Assembly: GCA_027069385.1 (NCBI GenBank)
Contig: JALXER010000095.1
Location: 1-7,421 of the forward strand
Length of the DNA: 7,421 nucleotides
Direction: 5' to 3'
Source of the DNA: Paracoccaceae bacterium
GTDB taxonomy: Bacteria; Pseudomonadota; Alphaproteobacteria; Rhodobacterales; Rhodobacteraceae
Each line of letters begins with the position of its first letter. The stretch's first letter is position 1. The notes below the pieces were generated by a model. That model was not told the DNA's origin. It saw nothing but the letters and a program-made list of their open reading frames with translations, and did not search any database. Positions 1 through 6,359 of this stretch are shown piece after piece. The translations under genes and the position numbers were made by a program.

Positions 1-1102
1 CATCGTCGATGGTGTAAACGTCCTGATTGTCAAAGCCGCCCTTGTCCATGTTGAACCCGTCAAGGAACGCCGCGGCGCTGGCCATGATGGTGCCGTCATT
101 GATACCAAGGGTGCGATGGGCCTCTACCAGACCGCGCAGGAAATAGGCCTGCTCGGCGGCATCGGCCGGTTCCATCGCGCCAAGGCTGGCGGCAAGCTCG
201 GTGATCTTGTTCAGCGCGGCTGCCTTGGTGTCGGCATTATCGGTTTTGGCCGCGTACCAGACCAGCGACTGGATCGCCAGCGAGGCCCCGCGAATGCTGT
301 CGGGCTGGCTGTCAATCACCTTGGCGGCCAGCATATCGGCACCATTCGCCATCATCGCGGCGGTCTCGGAATCATGATAGCGGTTGGGCACATCGGAATG
401 GGCCACCTGATCGACATTCAGCAGATCGGACAGGTCGGACAGTGCCATCAGCATCGCCGCATCGCCGCCATTGGACAGGTCATAGCCCTCCATATTACGC
501 AGGAAAGACCCCGCCTGCATTTTGGCATTCATCGTCATTACCATCCCGACAAAGCGCCAATACGCGCCGAAATCCGAATCGGGGGTGCCGAAATGGTCAT
601 CCACATGGAATTGCCGCGCCCATTCGGTTTCTTTCAGAATGGTAAAGCCGTTGGCCAGACCGGTCAGCGTGGTATCCATCTTGGCCGGATCCCAGCGCTG
701 GGTGCCAAAATCGGGCGGGTTGAACTGCGCGATATAATGCGGGTCACCGCTTTTATAGACGGTCGAGATCGGCGCAACATGGGCCGGTATCGCAACGTGG
801 TCGCCATCGCCATAATCCGTATTGCCGGCCATCAACTGGCTGGCGTCGAAATCCGCATCCACGGCGGCCATGGCCATCATCATCACCTGCTTGTCGGGCA
901 TCACCACGTTGCCCATCCCCGAGCGCATCACCAGATTGCCCAGATTATAGCGCGAATACCAATAGCCTTCTTCCTCGGCATCGGTAGAGGTAAAGCCGGT
1001 ATCCTGCGCAACCACCTGTTGGGGCATGCCGGCCATCACCCCGATAACCAGCGCCAGCGCGCTGCCGTGTTGCCAAAGTTTTGTCTTACCAATGTGTTTC
1101 AT
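1..1102 (-). CDS. Methionine-rich exported protein of unknown function (3' end outside window)
   Basis: Not recognised. The frame opens at an ATG (1100-1102) and stays open for 367 codons to the left edge, so only the N-terminal part is seen. A GGAG ribosome-binding site lies 6 nt upstream of the ATG. Residues 1-32 look like a Sec signal peptide: Lys at 2, 6 and 8, a hydrophobic core at 14-26, and VVA before a likely cut at 32/33. The product is therefore probably periplasmic or cell-surface. The visible part has no cysteine and about 25 methionines, clustered at 59-78 (M59, M63, M68, M74-76, M78) and 187-195 (M187, M189, M191, M195), with scattered His (102, 108, 122, 166, 170). The region from about 230 to 340 reads as amphipathic helices and faintly resembles alpha/alpha-toroid repeats (YFLRGLVEAHRTLG); that is inference only. 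It has its own upstream region and is probably transcribed separately from the gst operon. A metal-related role is possible but unproven. Confidence 0.8.
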   Translation of the reverse strand, partial: MKHIGKTKLWQHGSALALVIGVMAGMPQQVVAQDTGFTSTDAEEEGYWYSRYNLGNLVMRSGMGNVVMPDKQVMMMAMAAVDADFDASQLMAGNTDYGDGDHVAIPAHVAPISTVYKSGDPHYIAQFNPPDFGTQRWDPAKMDTTLTGLANGFTILKETEWARQFHVDDHFGTPDSDFGAYWRFVGMVMTMNAKMQAGSFLRNMEGYDLSNGGDAAMLMALSDLSDLLNVDQVAHSDVPNRYHDSETAAMMANGADMLAAKVIDSQPDSIRGASLAIQSLVWYAAKTDNADTKAAALNKITELAASLGAMEPADAAEQAYFLRGLVEAHRTLGINDGTIMASAAAFLDGFNMDKGGFDNQDVYTIDD

Positions 1103-1123
1103 TTTCTTCTCCAGAATGAGTCG

Positions 1124-1138
1124 TGACAAGGTTTGTCA
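1124..1138. repeat. Perfect inverted repeat in the 5' leader of the Met-rich gene
   Basis: TGACAA-GGT-TTGTCA: 6-bp perfect arms around a 3-bp centre. It lies between the candidate promoter and the GGAG ribosome-binding site of the minus-strand gene starting at 1102. It could be a DNA-binding half of a regulatory site or a small mRNA hairpin. It is short enough to arise by chance. Confidence 0.35.
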
Positions 1139-1148
1139 TGGTCAATTC

Positions 1149-1175
1149 TGGATACCTGTCTGACGGGTATGTCAA
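1149..1175 (-). promoter_or_regulatory. Candidate promoter with embedded operator-like dyad, Met-rich gene
   Basis: On the minus strand, TTGACA (1170-1175) is a perfect -35 hexamer. TATCCA (1149-1154) is a plausible but imperfect -10, with a short 15-bp spacer. Between and partly over them lies the 19-bp dyad ATACCTGTCTGACGGGTAT (1152-1170), in which 8 of 9 base pairs are symmetric about position 1161. A dyad filling the -35/-10 spacer is the usual place for a repressor, or for a MerR-type activator that needs an altered spacer. The start of transcription would fall near 1142, giving a leader of about 40 nt. An alternative -10, TATAAT at 1244-1249, has no good -35 partner. Confidence 0.4.
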
Positions 1176-1274
1176 ACAAAGTGCGGTAAAATGTCGCATA
1201 ACTTCGCGTTAGCGCCTTGTGAACAGTGGGCGCGAAACAGGCGATTATAGCCTTACAAACAAGGGTAACGCAGG

Positions 1275-1294
1275 TTGTGTACTGCGGTGCACAA
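1275..1294. promoter_or_regulatory. 20-bp imperfect palindrome, possible regulator site
   Basis: TTGTGTACTGCGGTGCACAA: 8 of 10 pairs are symmetric, including perfect 5-bp ends TTGTG/CACAA. It lies 24 bp beyond the end of the gst gene and about 26 bp upstream of a minus-strand TATAAT (1244-1249). If that -10 is used, the site centres near -47, a typical activator position. It could instead be a hairpin in the 3' untranslated region of the gst transcript, but no T tract follows. Confidence 0.3.
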
Positions 1295-1303
1295 TGGCTG
1301 ATG

Positions 1304-1317
1304 CGCCGAAACCGGCG
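1304..1317 (-). terminator. Weak GC-rich hairpin just after gst stop
   Basis: CGCCG-AAAC-CGGCG on the plus strand gives a 5-bp all-GC stem with a 4-nt loop, starting 1 nt after the gst stop codon. No run of T follows on the minus strand, so it is a poor intrinsic terminator. It may only stabilise the 3' end of the operon mRNA. Nothing better is visible between 1103 and 1318, so read-through into the Met-rich gene or Rho-dependent termination remains possible. Confidence 0.25.
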
Positions 1318-1318
1318 T

Positions 1319-1933
1319 TTAGGGCAGGAGCGAGGCCTCCTCGGCACCGGCTTGCAACATTTTGGCGAATGCAGGGCGAGCGTACAGCCGGTTGAAATAG
1401 GCACCGACCGGCCCTTCGGGGGTGTCGAACTTGGCCACTTTGGCCCATAATCCGCAATGGCCAAGGATGATATCGGGCACCGTCAGGCGGTCTCCGGTCA
1501 GAAATTCGTTGTCGCCCAGCCGGGTTTCCAGCACCTGCATGGCGCGGTCGAATTCAAAGCGTGCGGCGGATTTGACCTCGGGCACGCGCACCTTTTCGGG
1601 CAGGGCAAAGCTGTGCTTGGCAGCAGTCCAGAGCGCCCCGTCAACCTCGTCACAGACAAACTGGGTAAAGCTGTCCTGAAGGGCGCGCTCAATAGTGCCT
1701 GCGGGGTGGGTCAACTGCTGGTGCCGGTCGGCCAGAAACTGGACAATCGCCACCGAGTCGCAGATGCAATCCTCGTCAACCATCAGGCAGGGCGATTTGG
1801 CCGAGGGGTTGAAGGCCCGCAATTCATCCGAGCCGGGTTTCAGCGGGTTGGTGGCATAGTCCAGCCCCATTTCCTCCATCGCCCAGTAAACCCGCCCGGC
1901 GCGCGAACGCGGTGATCCAATGATCGTATACAT
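1319..1933 (-). CDS. Glutathione S-transferase family protein
   Basis: A 204-residue protein of normal length for a soluble cytosolic GST. The N-terminal thioredoxin-like domain (about 1-75) shows SPRSRAGRV after the first beta strand (7-15), where the GSH-activating Ser or Cys of bacterial GSTs lies. It also has the cis-proline segment K46-S47-P48 and the GSH gamma-glutamyl-binding motif D59-S60-V61-A62-I63, in place of the usual E-S-x-A-I. The C-terminal helical domain (about 85-200) carries the family N-capping box T151-V-P-D154. Ser7 or Ser10 is the likely catalytic residue; there is no CPxC pair, so it is not glutaredoxin-like. Substrate cannot be read from sequence; such proteins conjugate glutathione or reduce or dehalogenate small molecules. 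The ATG has AGGGGA 6 nt upstream, and this site overlaps the stop of the SemiSWEET gene 9 bp away. It is therefore probably the last gene of the leuS operon. Confidence 0.9.
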   Translation of the reverse strand: MYTIIGSPRSRAGRVYWAMEEMGLDYATNPLKPGSDELRAFNPSAKSPCLMVDEDCICDSVAIVQFLADRHQQLTHPAGTIERALQDSFTQFVCDEVDGALWTAAKHSFALPEKVRVPEVKSAARFEFDRAMQVLETRLGDNEFLTGDRLTVPDIILGHCGLWAKVAKFDTPEGPVGAYFNRLYARPAFAKMLQAGAEEASLLP

Positions 1934-1942
1934 GCTTTTCCC

Positions 1943-2191
1943 CTATTTATAGATTAGTTTGGCCACCACTATGGCACCAACCAGCAAAACCGCAAGCAGG
2001 TTTGCCACAATAATCGGCCATGCACCAAGCACCAGACCATAGACCAGCCACAGGCTGACCGTAGCCAGAATCAACAGATTGGTTGCCAGCGACAGCGCAC
2101 GGGTTTCGCGGGTGGACCATGCTTTATAGACCTGCGGCAGCCAACCGATAGTACCCAGAAAGGCGGCAAGATACCCGAGATACTCGGCCAT
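1943..2191 (-). CDS. SemiSWEET-type small transporter (PQ-loop/MtN3 family)
   Basis: 82 residues, typical for bacterial SemiSWEETs, which are half-sized relatives of eukaryotic SWEET sugar uniporters and work as dimers in the inner membrane. Three hydrophobic segments are visible at about 4-22, 33-55 and 58-79. Segment 1 ends with the Pro-Gln hinge (W17-L-P19-Q20-V-Y). Trp48 and Asn64 (in LWLVYG and PIIVAN) are the conserved residues that line the sugar pocket in characterised SemiSWEETs. The loop STRETRALSL (26-35) matches the usual SxxK/R-S segment after TM1. Sugar transport is inferred from the family; other PQ-loop proteins carry other substrates. The ATG follows the holA stop by one base (TGA-T-ATG) and has no clear Shine-Dalgarno, so translation is probably coupled to holA. 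Why such a gene sits in a leuS-lptE-holA operon is not obvious. Confidence 0.88.
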   Translation of the reverse strand: MAEYLGYLAAFLGTIGWLPQVYKAWSTRETRALSLATNLLILATVSLWLVYGLVLGAWPIIVANLLAVLLVGAIVVAKLIYK

Positions 2192-2192
2192 A

Positions 2193-3215
2193 TCAGCGCG
2201 GCCGCATCATGCTGACGCGGATAAAGGCGCGCTCTACCGCCGCAAAAGCGGGCACCGGCCGGCCCGAGCGCAGCATCAGGTCGGTATCCATCAGGGTACG
2301 CAACGCCGCCTCCAGTCGGGCGACGCTCCAACTTTGGGCCTGTCGCAACATCTGGGCGCGGCGCGGGCCAAAAATCGGCGGGCGTATGCGGCTGATTGCG
2401 GCCTCGGCCCCCTGATTTGACGCGGCCAGCGCGTGTAACTGCCGGAAATGGCGCGTAACGCCGATGCACAGGGTTGTGGGGGCCAGCCCCTGCCCCGACA
2501 GGCGCATCATGCTGGCACCGATACGGTCGGCCCGCCCGTCGGCCACATCGCGGATCACATCATCCACCGCCGCCAGATCAGAGGCAGGCGCGCAATTGGC
2601 CACATCTTCAGAGCTGACCGGCCCGTTTGCCCCCAGCGTATACAGCGACAGCTTTTCCACCAACTGGCCAAAATCGCCGGGGTCGAGCGACTGCCCCAGC
2701 GTGATCAGGTCGTGCAGCGCATCGGGGGCAACGGGCGCAATGCCGCTTTTGGCCAGTTGCGCCTCTATTTCGTCGGGGCGGGGCGGGTCGTTGTAAATGC
2801 CGATGGCCACGGCGTTCTTTGCCGTCTCGAACAATTTGCGCAGCTTGGAGCGCGCGGCCAGTTGACCGGCAACGCAAACGATCATCGCATCACCCGGCTG
2901 CCAGTCCGACAGGGCAAGCTGCATGGCCTGCGTGGTGGCATCGGTGGCCTGTTCGACCAGCACCACCCGCTGACCGGGGAAAAAGCCGATCTCTTTGATC
3001 GCGTCGGCAAGGGCACCGGGGGCCTTGCGCAAATCGCCGGGCATCTGCCGGTTCAGGCGCATCTCGGATTCGCCGTCGGGGCCGGTTAACGCCTGAACCA
3101 GCGCCGCACGTTTAAGCGAGATACGCATGGCGTCGGGGCCAAATAACAGCGCCCCCGCATAGGCCGGATCGGGCTGGCCCAGAAAACGCGCGGCGGCCTG
3201 TCCGGTCAGCTTCAT
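2193..3215 (-). CDS. holA: DNA polymerase III subunit delta
   Basis: 340 residues, the usual length for HolA. Delta is the clamp-opening wrench of the clamp loader: in the cytoplasm it binds the beta sliding clamp and, with delta' and tau/gamma, loads it on primed DNA. The N-terminal domain starts with the family pattern ALLFGPDAMRISLKRAAL (22-39), a degenerate AAA+ P-loop region where G26-P-D28 replaces a working Walker A, as expected because delta does not hydrolyse ATP. Next come the strand segments FFPGQRVVLVEQA and GDAMIVCVAGQL and the helical middle part with LDPGDFGQLVEKLSLYTLG. The C-terminal collar domain ends in RVSMMRPR. The start ATG overlaps the lptE stop by 4 bases (ATGA), with only a weak GAGAG upstream, suggesting coupled translation. 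Position after leuS and lptE supports the call. Confidence 0.93.
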   Translation of the reverse strand: MKLTGQAAARFLGQPDPAYAGALLFGPDAMRISLKRAALVQALTGPDGESEMRLNRQMPGDLRKAPGALADAIKEIGFFPGQRVVLVEQATDATTQAMQLALSDWQPGDAMIVCVAGQLAARSKLRKLFETAKNAVAIGIYNDPPRPDEIEAQLAKSGIAPVAPDALHDLITLGQSLDPGDFGQLVEKLSLYTLGANGPVSSEDVANCAPASDLAAVDDVIRDVADGRADRIGASMMRLSGQGLAPTTLCIGVTRHFRQLHALAASNQGAEAAISRIRPPIFGPRRAQMLRQAQSWSVARLEAALRTLMDTDLMLRSGRPVPAFAAVERAFIRVSMMRPR

Positions 3216-3700
3216 AGGCCAAAGCTCTCGGCGCTGCCGGCAATGCGGGTGGCGATCTGCTCGGCCAGCGACACGGCCAGACGGTTATGCGCATCGCGCG
3301 CGGTGACATGGGTCGCATAGGCCGAGGCGGTGGCGCTATAGGCGGTAAAAGCGCGAATAGTATCGGACAGCACCACCTTGCCATCGCTTAGCCGCACCAG
3401 ATTAAAGTCTGCCTTGGCGGTCAGGTTATAGCGGGTAATGGCGTTATCCTGTGTAATCGCCAGCCCCTCTTGTTCAAAGGAAATGGTGGTATCCAGCCGG
3501 AACAGTGGCGATTGCGGGGTGCCCAGACGCGATTCCAGCGTCTGGTTAAAGGTAAAGCCGGTCAGGTCATCCACCGGAGCAAAGGCAACCCGCCCGTTCA
3601 GGGCTTGCGCACCGGTGCCCGGGCCATAGATCGGATGGAACCCGCAGGCGGCCAGCGCCAGCGGGGCAAATATCACGGTCCTTCGGCTATATGACGACAT
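3212..3700 (-). CDS. lptE: LPS-assembly lipoprotein LptE
   Basis: 162 residues. It begins with a lipoprotein signal peptide (R6-R7, hydrophobic 8-18) and lipobox L16-A-A-C19, followed directly by GFHPIYG, a hallmark of LptE/RlpB proteins. Cys19 would be lipidated and Gly at +2 allows sorting to the outer membrane. LptE plugs and matures the LptD beta-barrel and helps insert lipopolysaccharide into the outer leaflet. The rest fits the alpha/beta LptE fold: FTFNQTLESRLG in the first helix, the strand DTTISFEQEGLAI, and a C-terminal helix RLAVSLAEQIATRI. The ATG lies inside the end of leuS (14-bp overlap) and has AGGA 6 nt upstream. Its stop overlaps the holA start. Sequence conservation in this family is low, so the lipobox, GFHPIYG and gene order carry the call. 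Confidence 0.92.
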   Translation of the reverse strand: MSSYSRRTVIFAPLALAACGFHPIYGPGTGAQALNGRVAFAPVDDLTGFTFNQTLESRLGTPQSPLFRLDTTISFEQEGLAITQDNAITRYNLTAKADFNLVRLSDGKVVLSDTIRAFTAYSATASAYATHVTARDAHNRLAVSLAEQIATRIAGSAESFGL

Positions 3701-6215
3701 TCACGATCCTGCCCGGTACGATGATCAGCTTTTTGGGCGCGCCACCTTGCAGCGCCTTGACCACAGCATCGTGCGATAGCACCAGCTTTTCAAGCGCTTC
3801 CTTGGGCATGTCCTTGGCTACGCTGATTTCCGCCCGCCGTTTGCCGTTTACCTGAATGGGCAGGGTGACGGTGTCCTCGACCAGTTGGGCAGGATCGGCC
3901 ACGGGGAAAGGCGCGTTTACCGCCATGCCCTCGCCGCCCAGATGTTCCCAGCATTCCGCCGCCAGATGCGGGGTCACGGGTTGCATCAGCAGCGCCATGG
4001 TGCGCATGGCCTGACGCTGGTCGCCGCGGGATTTGGCAATCGCGGCGGTGAATTCGTAAAGCTTGGCGATGGATTTGTTAAAGGCAAAGCCCTCATACCC
4101 TTCGGTCACGTCGCGAATGGCGCGGTGCATGGCTTTGGTCAGCGCCTTATCTTCGTCCCGACCGGTGGTTTCCGCGCCGATTTCCACCGTCATGCGCCAT
4201 ACCCGTTGCAGGTGCTTCCAAGCGGCCTCGGCACCGGATGTTGTCCATTCCACATCGCGTTCGGGCGGGCTGTCGGACAGTACGAACCAGCGGGCGGTAT
4301 CGGCACCGAACTGTTCGATCTGCTCGATCGGGTCAATCACGTTGCGCTTGGATTTCGACATTTTGACCGACGGGCCAACGGTGATTTTCTGGCCGGTTTC
4401 GCGCAGGATATACCCGTCACCATCGGGCGCGATTTCATCGGGAGAATGCCAGACCGGGCGGCCCTTTTCGTCCAGCGTCGAATAGGTTTCGTGGCACACC
4501 ATGCCCTGATTGAACAGCGCGTTGAACGGTTCGGTGCAACGTTCAGGCAGATGGCCGGTCTTGACCATGGCGCGGGCGAAAAAGCGGGAATAGAGCAGGT
4601 GCAAAATAGCATGTTCAACCCCGCCGATATACTGGTCCACATTCATCCAGTACTCTACCTCGGCCAGATCGGTCGGGGTGCTGGCGGTATTGGAGGGAAA
4701 GCGGGCATAGTACCAGCTGGAATCGACAAACGTATCCATCGTGTCGGTCTCGCGACGCGCGGCCGCGCCGCATTCGGGGCAAGTGCAATCGCGCCATGTC
4801 GGGTGCCGGTCCAGCGGGTTGCCCGGCTTGTCGAAATTCACGTCCTCGGGCAGGCGGATCGGCAGGTTTTCCTTTTTCTCGGGCACCACGCCGCAGCTTT
4901 CACAGTGCACAACGGGGATCGGGCAGCCCCAATAGCGCTGCCGCGAAATTCCCCAGTCGCGCAGGCGAAACACGGTTTGTCCCTTGCCCATGCCCGCCGC
5001 CTCGATGCGCGCAATCGCTTCGGCCTTGGCGGTCTCGATGTCCATGCCGTTCAGAAAATCCGAGTTGATCAACGTGCCCGCATCGGTAAAGGCCTCGTCG
5101 CCAACCGGATAATCCTGCCCGTCAGGCGAAACCACCGCCTTGACCTCCAGCCCGTATTTGCGCGCGAAATCAAGGTCGCGCTGGTCGTGGGCAGGACAGC
5201 CGAAAATCGCGCCGGTGCCGTAATCCATCAGGATAAAATTGGCAATATAGACCGGCAGCCTGATGGTGCTGTCAAACGGGTGGGTCACGGTAATACCGGT
5301 GTCATAGCCCAGCTTGTCGGCCTTTTCCAGGGCCTCGGCACTGGTGCCGGTGCGCCGGCATTCGGCGGTAAAAGCAGCCACGTCGGGGTCGGATTCAAGC
5401 GCCTTTGCCAGCGGATGATCGGCCGAAACGGCGGCGAAACTGGCCCCGAACAGGGTGTCGGGGCGGGTGGTATAGACCTCCAACGCCTCAAACCCGTTTG
5501 GCGCGCCATTGGTTTTGAAACTGAACTGCAACCCTTTGGATTTACCAATCCAGTTGGCCTGCATCAGCCGCACCTTGTCGGGCCAGTTTTCCAGCCCGTC
5601 CAGCGCGCCCAGCAAGTCATCGGCATAGTCCGAGATCTTGAAAAACCACTGTGTCAGCTCTTTGCGTTCAACCACCGCGCCCGAGCGCCAGCCCTTGCCG
5701 TCAATCACCTGCTCGTTGGCCAGCACGGTCATATCGACCGGATCCCAGTTGACGCTGGCATTCTTGCGATAGGCCAGCCCCGCATCGAGCATATCGAGGA
5801 AAAGCGCCTGTTGCTGGCCGTAATATTCAGGGTCGCAGGTGGCAAATTCGTGGCTCCAGTCCAGCGACAAGCCAAGCGCGGCAAACTGGTGCTTCATCTC
5901 GGCGATGTTCTGATAGGTCCAGATTCCGGGTAAAGAGTTGTTGGCCATGGCGGCATTTTCCGCCGGCATCCCGAACGCATCCCAGCCCATCGGGTGAAAC
6001 ACGTTAAACCCCTTGGCCCGCTTGTAGCGCGCAATCAGATCGCCCATGGTATAGTTGCGCACATGGCCGATATGCAGCTTGCCCGACGGATAGGGGAACA
6101 TCTCCAACACATAATATTTGGGGCGATTCTCGTCTTTTTGTGCGGTAAATACACCGGATTCAGCCCACTTCTTTTGCCATTTCGGCTCGGATTCGAGCGC
6201 ATTATATCGTGACAC
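3687..6215 (-). CDS. leuS: Leucyl-tRNA synthetase
   Basis: A class I aminoacyl-tRNA synthetase that charges tRNA-Leu and edits mischarged tRNA; 842 residues with the GTG start chosen here. Visible parts in order: Rossmann catalytic core with YPSGKLHIGH (HIGH at 48-51); CP1 editing domain with the Thr-rich TTRPDTLFG and the HDQRD loop, whose Asp344 and Asp347 match the amino-acid-binding Asp pair of bacterial LeuRS; a zinc finger with C438-x2-C441 and C479-x2-C482; KMSKS at 618-622; an anticodon-binding helical bundle; and a C-terminal domain ending IVNVVI. Start choice: an upstream in-frame TTG at 6233 would add six residues but has no Shine-Dalgarno, whereas GTG at 6213-6215 has GGAG (6226-6229) 10 nt upstream and gives MSRYNALESEPKWQKKW, the usual LeuS N-terminus. 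It is the first gene of a five-gene operon and overlaps lptE by 14 bp. Confidence 0.97.
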   Translation of the reverse strand: MSRYNALESEPKWQKKWAESGVFTAQKDENRPKYYVLEMFPYPSGKLHIGHVRNYTMGDLIARYKRAKGFNVFHPMGWDAFGMPAENAAMANNSLPGIWTYQNIAEMKHQFAALGLSLDWSHEFATCDPEYYGQQQALFLDMLDAGLAYRKNASVNWDPVDMTVLANEQVIDGKGWRSGAVVERKELTQWFFKISDYADDLLGALDGLENWPDKVRLMQANWIGKSKGLQFSFKTNGAPNGFEALEVYTTRPDTLFGASFAAVSADHPLAKALESDPDVAAFTAECRRTGTSAEALEKADKLGYDTGITVTHPFDSTIRLPVYIANFILMDYGTGAIFGCPAHDQRDLDFARKYGLEVKAVVSPDGQDYPVGDEAFTDAGTLINSDFLNGMDIETAKAEAIARIEAAGMGKGQTVFRLRDWGISRQRYWGCPIPVVHCESCGVVPEKKENLPIRLPEDVNFDKPGNPLDRHPTWRDCTCPECGAAARRETDTMDTFVDSSWYYARFPSNTASTPTDLAEVEYWMNVDQYIGGVEHAILHLLYSRFFARAMVKTGHLPERCTEPFNALFNQGMVCHETYSTLDEKGRPVWHSPDEIAPDGDGYILRETGQKITVGPSVKMSKSKRNVIDPIEQIEQFGADTARWFVLSDSPPERDVEWTTSGAEAAWKHLQRVWRMTVEIGAETTGRDEDKALTKAMHRAIRDVTEGYEGFAFNKSIAKLYEFTAAIAKSRGDQRQAMRTMALLMQPVTPHLAAECWEHLGGEGMAVNAPFPVADPAQLVEDTVTLPIQVNGKRRAEISVAKDMPKEALEKLVLSHDAVVKALQGGAPKKLIIVPGRIVNVVI

Positions 6216-6225
6216 TGGTTCGGTA

Positions 6226-6229
6226 CTCC
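6226..6229 (-). promoter_or_regulatory. Ribosome-binding site that decides the leuS start
   Basis: GGAG on the minus strand, 10 nt before GTG at 6215. It lies downstream of the alternative TTG start at 6233, so it cannot serve that codon. This favours the shorter protein. The spacing is at the long end of normal. Confidence 0.6.
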
Positions 6230-6255
6230 GCAAAATAAATCTGGTTTGCCCGAGT

Positions 6256-6283
6256 ATTATCGGCAGAAATCAGCCGGAACAAG
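6256..6283 (-). promoter_or_regulatory. leuS: Candidate leuS operon promoter
   Basis: On the minus strand, CTTGTT (6278-6283), a 16-bp spacer and GATAAT (6256-6261, five of six to consensus). The -35 resembles the CTTG core favoured by alphaproteobacterial housekeeping sigma factors. Transcription would start near 6249, leaving a leader of about 34 nt. Directly upstream is the short palindrome CGGTT-TT-AACCG (6284-6295). No T-box, leader peptide or attenuator is visible. Confidence 0.45.
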
Positions 6284-6359
6284 CGGTTTTAACCGATAAA
6301 AACAAGCAAACTGTGACAAGAATGCACCAAACTTGAAACCATATCTCCGATTGCCGGCG

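Noticed and set aside
116..1126. Plus-strand open frame of 336 codons
   Set aside because: Antisense shadow of the minus-strand exported protein. It lacks a ribosome-binding site, has a His/Gly/Ile/Arg-rich composition typical of reversed GC-rich genes, and the opposite frame has a signal peptide and Shine-Dalgarno.
1099..1464. Minus-strand open frame of 121 codons across the gst/Met-rich intergenic region
   Set aside because: It overlaps the end of gst in another frame, has a Pro/Arg/Cys-rich composition, and covers the promoter region of the next gene.
1457..1915. Plus-strand open frame opposite the GST gene
   Set aside because: Shadow; the GST frame shows ordered family motifs and good initiation signals.
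2448..3089. Plus-strand open frame opposite holA
   Set aside because: Shadow of holA; no ribosome-binding site and shadow-like composition.
3885..5933. Plus-strand open frame of 682 codons opposite leuS
   Set aside because: leuS is unmistakable on the other strand. The antisense frame is long only because GC-biased third positions exclude stops; its product is low-complexity and resembles no family.
1123..6320. GTGACAAG present in both intergenic regions (1123-1130 and 6313-6320)
   Set aside because: A shared 8-mer between two regions of about 220 bp is expected about once by chance when both strands are counted.
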